Positions 60,626 to 64,000 of a stretch of DNA of 64,000 nucleotides are shown here, piece by piece. Numbering within the stretch: position 1 is the stretch's first letter; each line of letters begins with the position of its first letter. The stretch is from the NCBI RefSeq assembly GCF_035474595.1, contig NZ_DATIND010000084.1, forward strand, positions 1 through 64,000, written 5' to 3'. Source of the stretch: Longimicrobium sp. (lineage in GTDB: Bacteria; Gemmatimonadota; Gemmatimonadetes; Longimicrobiales; Longimicrobiaceae). The position numbers and the translations under genes were made by a program. The notes under the pieces were generated by a model. It searched no databases. It was not told the origin of the DNA and was given only the letters and a program-made list of their open reading frames with translations.

Positions 60626-61054
60626 TCACCCCGACATGGCCGCGAGCCCGAACACCAGCACCATCAGCGCCCCGGCTCCGGCGAAGACAAGGCCGACGAC
60701 CGCGAACCCCACCGGGATCATCCACAGGACGACGGGCGCCTCGATCTCGGCCGACTGGGGGCGCTCCGCCGGGAAGTGGACGGTGATCGGCTGGCCCACC
60801 TGGTGCTGCGGCGGCTGCGATCCGATCCGCGACGCCACGGTCATCAGCTTGCCGGAGGGGGCGCGGAACTGCACGACGGGGAAGTAGATCCAGCCGGCGC
60901 GCCCGGTCATCCGCCGCACGTCCACCACCACGCCGGGCGCGGCCACCGACGCGGCCGCCTCGCGACGGCCGCGGATGAGCACCTCGGCCGCGGCGCCCAT
61001 CGCCAGCAGCCCCATCACGATGAACCCGACGCCCACGGCGATCGGTATCCCCAT
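60626..61054 (-). CDS. DUF3592 membrane protein
   Basis: A 142-residue protein with two transmembrane segments (about 5-28 and 108-138) and a beta domain between: APGVVVDVRRMTGRAGWIYF PVVQFRAPSG and GQPITVHFPAERPQSAEI. That is the DUF3592 pattern. Function unknown. Single gene. Confidence 0.85.
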   Translation of the reverse strand: MGIPIAVGVGFIVMGLLAMGAAAEVLIRGRREAAASVAAPGVVVDVRRMTGRAGWIYFPVVQFRAPSGKLMTVASRIGSQPPQHQVGQPITVHFPAERPQSAEIEAPVVLWMIPVGFAVVGLVFAGAGALMVLVFGLAAMSG

Positions 61055-61254
61055 CCCGCATCTCCCGTCGTGAGTCTCCGCACCTGATCTCCCGCCCCAA
61101 GCTAACGGCGCGGGGGACCGGCGAGAACGGCCGCGGGCCGGTGGAGGCGAATCGGGGCGATGATTTGCAGGAGATGCGCGGCTTGCGTGGAGCGGCGCCG
61201 GGCCGGACGTTGGTCGTTCCGGTTGGCTGGGCGAGCGGAGGGAGATGGAGATCG

Positions 61255-62739
61255 ATGGCCGAGGCGGGAACGCGGGTGCGGGTGGCGATCGTCGGCAGCG
61301 GGTTCGGCGGGCTGGGGGCGGCGATCCGGCTGAAGCAGGAGGGGATCACCGACTTCGTGCTGCTGGAGCCCGCGCGCGACGTGGGCGGCACCTGGCGCGA
61401 CAACACCTATCCCGGGTGCGAGTGCGACGTGCAGTCGCACCTGTACTCGTTCTCGTTCGAGCCCAACCCGGAGTGGACGCGCTCGTTCTCGCCGCAGCCG
61501 GAGATCCAGGCGTACCTCCAGCGCGTGGCGAAGGAGTTCGGCATCCTCCCGCACGTGCGCTTCGGCCACGAGGTGCGCGGCGCCGCGTGGGACGACGCCG
61601 CGCAGCTGTGGCGCATCGACACCACGCAGGGACCGTACAGCACGCGGGTGCTGGTGATGGCGCCGGGCGCGCTGAGCGACCCGCTCGTCCCGGACATCCC
61701 CGGGCTGGACCGCTTCGAGGGGCGCGCCTTCCACTCCGCGCGGTGGGACCACTCGTTCGACCTCGGCGGGAAGCGCGTGGCGGTGATCGGCACCGGCGCG
61801 TCGGCCATCCAGCTCGTTCCCGCCATCCAGCCGCGCGTCGAGAAGCTCTTCGTCTTCCAGCGCACGCCGCCGTGGATCCTGCCGCGTACGCAGCGCCGGG
61901 TGGGCGAGCGCACGCACCGCGTCTACCGGCGCTTTCCCGCGCTGCAGCGGGGGATGCGGGGGATGATCTACCTGGCGCGCGAGGCGTTCGTGCTGGGCTT
62001 CCGGCGCCCGCGGGCGATGCGGCTGGCGGAGAAGATCGCGCGGCGCCACCTGGCGAAGAGCATCGCGGACCCGGCGCTGCGCGCGAAGCTCACGCCGGCC
62101 TGGACCATCGGCTGCAAGCGCATCCTCCTCTCCAACGACTACTATCCCGCGCTCGCCCGGCCGAACGTGGAGGTGGTGACGGATCGCATCAGCGCGATCC
62201 ATCCCCATTCCATCGTCACCGCCAACGGGGCGGAGTGCGAGGTGGACGCGATCGTCTTCGGCACCGGCTTCCTGCCGACCGACCCGCCGCTCGCGCACGC
62301 CATCCGCGGGCGGGACGGCCGCGCGCTGACGGAGGTGTGGGCGGGGAGCCCGAAGGCGCACGTGGGGACGACGGTGGTTGGCTTTCCCAACCTGTTTCTG
62401 CTGATGGGCCCCAACACGGGGCTGGGGCACACCTCGGTCGTGTACATGATCGAGGCGCAGGTGGAGCACATGATCGCGGCGATGCGGCACCTGGAGCGCA
62501 CCGGCGCGGCTGCGCTGGAGCCGCGGCCCGAGGCGCAGGCGGCGTTCGTGGACGCGGTGGACCGGCGGATGGCCGGCACCGTATGGACGGCGGGGGGATG
62601 CCGGAGCTGGTACCTGGACGGGACCGGGCGCAACTCCGCGCTCTGGCCGGACTTCACCTGGCGCTTCCGCAGGCGCGTGGCCACGCTGGACCCCGCGGAG
62701 TACGTGGCGATCCCGCCCCGCGCCGCGGCGGCCGAATGA
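61255..62739 (+). CDS. FAD-dependent Baeyer-Villiger-type monooxygenase
   Basis: A 494-residue protein. FAD-binding GSGFGG (14-19), the fingerprint FEGRAFHSARWD (154-165), which fits the FxGxxxHxxxW(P/D) type I BVMO pattern, and NADP-binding GTGASA (179-184). DVGGTWRDNTYPGCECDVQS is also typical. Type I BVMOs insert oxygen next to ketones, giving esters or lactones, using NADPH and O2. The start at 61255 has GGAGGGAG upstream. Its stop overlaps the esterase start (ATGA), pointing to sequential ketone-to-ester-to-acid steps. Confidence 0.9.
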   Translation: MAEAGTRVRVAIVGSGFGGLGAAIRLKQEGITDFVLLEPARDVGGTWRDNTYPGCECDVQSHLYSFSFEPNPEWTRSFSPQPEIQAYLQRVAKEFGILPHVRFGHEVRGAAWDDAAQLWRIDTTQGPYSTRVLVMAPGALSDPLVPDIPGLDRFEGRAFHSARWDHSFDLGGKRVAVIGTGASAIQLVPAIQPRVEKLFVFQRTPPWILPRTQRRVGERTHRVYRRFPALQRGMRGMIYLAREAFVLGFRRPRAMRLAEKIARRHLAKSIADPALRAKLTPAWTIGCKRILLSNDYYPALARPNVEVVTDRISAIHPHSIVTANGAECEVDAIVFGTGFLPTDPPLAHAIRGRDGRALTEVWAGSPKAHVGTTVVGFPNLFLLMGPNTGLGHTSVVYMIEAQVEHMIAAMRHLERTGAAALEPRPEAQAAFVDAVDRRMAGTVWTAGGCRSWYLDGTGRNSALWPDFTWRFRRRVATLDPAEYVAIPPRAAAAE

Positions 62740-63821
62740 CGGACCGGCTCCGCCTTGCCGACCGCGTGGAGCGGTGGATCTCGCGCGCGCTGGTGCGCCT
62801 TCCCGCGCCGCTTCACGTGCGCCTCTCCGGCGAGCCCGCGCACACCGCGGACGGGCAGACGCTGGACCCGCACGTGCAGCTGGTCCGCGCGCTCCGGCGC
62901 CGCCGCAACCCGCAGCGGTACGGCCTGACCGAGCCGGCGGTGGAGATCGCGCGCCGCCGCTTCCGCCGCGAATCCGTGCTCTTCCGGGGCCCGGTGACGC
63001 CCGTCGGCTCCGCGCGCGACTTCGACATCCCCGGCGGCGCCGGTCCCATCCGCGTGCGTCACTACGCTCCCGCGGAGACGACATCGCCGCCGCCGCTCAC
63101 CGTCTACCTGCACGGGGGCGGCTTCACCATCGGCGACCTGGACACGCACGACGAGGCGTGCCGCATCCTCTGCCGGCATGGGGGGATGCAGATCCTGAGC
63201 GTCGAGTACCGGCTTGCCCCCGAGCACCCGTTTCCGGCGGCGCTCGACGACACGCTGGCGGCGCTGCGGTGGGCGCGGGCGCATGCGGCGGAGCTCGGCG
63301 CGGACCCGGCGCGCGTGGCCGTGGGCGGCGACAGCGCGGGCGGCAACCTCTCCGCCGTCGCGTCGCAGCTCACGCGCGGCGAGGCGGGGCGGCCGGTGGC
63401 GCAGCTCCTCATCTACCCCGCAGTGGATTCGGAGACGAAGCGGCCGTCGCAGGCGATGTTCAGCGAGGGCTACTTCCTGAGCCAGGCGGACCGCGACGCG
63501 TTCGCGCGCTTCTACCTGGACGGGACGGGGGCGAGGGGAGACGACCCGCGCGTGTCGCCGCTGCTGGCGCCCGACCTCGCCGGCCTGCCGCCCGCGCTGG
63601 TGGTGACGGCGGGGTTCGACCTCCTCCGCGACGAAGGCGAGGCGTATGCCGCCGCGCTGCAGGCCGCGGGTACCCCGGCGCGGGTGATCCGCTTCCCCGC
63701 GCACGTGCACGGTTTCCTGCACATGACCGGCATCTCCCCCGCCGCCCGCGCCGCGATGGTCCGGATTGCGGAGGCGTGGCGCGAGTTGCTGGACGGGCTG
63801 GGGGGCGATTCCTCGCCGTAG
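62736..63821 (+). CDS. Alpha/beta hydrolase of the hormone-sensitive lipase family
   Basis: A 361-residue protein. Oxyanion motif HGGGF (126-130), nucleophile GDSAGG with S200 (198-203), acid D295 in AGFDLLRDE, and H325 in HVHGF. It hydrolyses short-chain esters. It is translated from an ATG within the BVMO stop, so the two probably break down the same ketone substrate. N-terminal 60 residues form a helical cap. Confidence 0.92.
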   Translation: MTDRLRLADRVERWISRALVRLPAPLHVRLSGEPAHTADGQTLDPHVQLVRALRRRRNPQRYGLTEPAVEIARRRFRRESVLFRGPVTPVGSARDFDIPGGAGPIRVRHYAPAETTSPPPLTVYLHGGGFTIGDLDTHDEACRILCRHGGMQILSVEYRLAPEHPFPAALDDTLAALRWARAHAAELGADPARVAVGGDSAGGNLSAVASQLTRGEAGRPVAQLLIYPAVDSETKRPSQAMFSEGYFLSQADRDAFARFYLDGTGARGDDPRVSPLLAPDLAGLPPALVVTAGFDLLRDEGEAYAAALQAAGTPARVIRFPAHVHGFLHMTGISPAARAAMVRIAEAWRELLDGLGGDSSP

Positions 63822-63825
63822 AGGG

Positions 63826-63874
63826 GCGAATGGAATTCGCGGCAACAACGGCCCAAAGTCCGCCTTCGCGGACT
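63826..63874 (-). repeat. Double-hairpin intergenic element, Y-type copy 6
   Basis: Second stem GCGAAT-GGA-ATTCGC, then first stem AGTCCGC-CTTC-GCGGACT (63857-63874). It starts 4 nt after the esterase stop. Confidence 0.88.
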
Positions 63875-63974
63875 CCCTCCCCGGCATCGTCGCGGCGCAC
63901 CGGCCTCGCTCATGGCTTGGCCCGAGCCTTGGGCGCGGGGATGGAAATCCAGACGCGCGAATGCATCCGCCGCG

Positions 63975-64000
63975 AGTCCGCGAAGGCGGACTTTGGGCCG
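63975..64000 (+). repeat. Double-hairpin intergenic element, Y-type copy 7, cut by window end
   Basis: AGTCCGC-GAAG-GCGGACT (63975-63992) followed by TTGGGCCG, the beginning of the linker. Opposite orientation to copy 6, about 100 nt away. Confidence 0.85.

Overview
This is a very GC-rich chromosomal window from a Gram-negative-type bacterium. The evidence is many signal peptides and lipoboxes, a TonB-plug/carboxypeptidase-regulatory-like protein, an Lgt-like protein and an O-antigen-ligase-like protein. The mix (DGPF/ECF42 sigma, DUF2059, DUF445, pre-peptidase C repeats, orphan pinensin-like peptides with a KIKL leader, abundant structured intergenic repeats) points to Gemmatimonadota, most likely a Longimicrobium-like lineage. 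That assignment is inference; there is no rRNA or tRNA gene here to anchor it. No prophage integrase, transposase or CRISPR array was seen.

Layout. 0-5 kb: outer-membrane-barrel-like protein, ApbE flavin transferase lipoprotein, O-antigen-ligase-type membrane protein. 5-6.2 kb: an AT-richer islet with two overlapping membrane-protein genes. 6.2-10.1 kb: an operon of an Lgt-like enzyme lacking canonical Lgt residues, a tetraether-synthase-like radical SAM protein and three paralogous small membrane proteins. 10-16.2 kb: lipoproteins, a TonB-plug protein, a HAD hydrolase and membrane proteins. 16.3-20.6 kb: a small ABC pair, then a duplicated DGPF unit with an HNH gene between the copies and an ECF42 sigma factor. 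21-31.4 kb: regulators, endonuclease V, an ECF sigma/anti-sigma pair, a PPC-repeat protein, an Smr protein and a second HNH protein. 31.5-35.3 kb: a rifamycin phosphotransferase gene preceded by an element resembling the actinobacterial rifamycin-associated element, then a MerR-cupin regulator with a textbook 19-bp-spacer promoter. 35.4-43 kb: a pinensin-like peptide, DUF445, DUF1835, a membrane thioredoxin-like protein, and two tandem paralogous membrane proteins each with its own copy of the same terminator. 43-52.5 kb: HD hydrolase, MBL hydrolase, SDR, an orphan AbrB-like protein, small lipoproteins, a large hydantoinase/5-oxoprolinase fusion, a frameshifted PIN toxin locus and a second pinensin-like peptide. 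52.6-64 kb: amidohydrolase, M23 peptidase, a divergently controlled EamA operon opposite a CGNR regulator, a cold-shock protein with a duplicated 3' tail, and a Baeyer-Villiger monooxygenase/esterase pair.

The most striking non-coding content is three families of structured intergenic DNA. (1) At least eleven copies of a double-hairpin element whose second stem changes by compensatory substitution between copies (GCGAA/TTCGC, GCGAC/GTCGC, GCGGC/GCCGC, GCCAC/GTGGC, plus a G-T intermediate). (2) Long nested palindromes built from CCGAAGGATC and CATCCTGAGGCCGG arms. (3) Arrays of 7-8 nt tandem repeats (AGTGCTG, AGTGCGGA, AGGACTT types) sitting at or near gene 3' ends, some paired with an inverted mate so they can fold into long stems.
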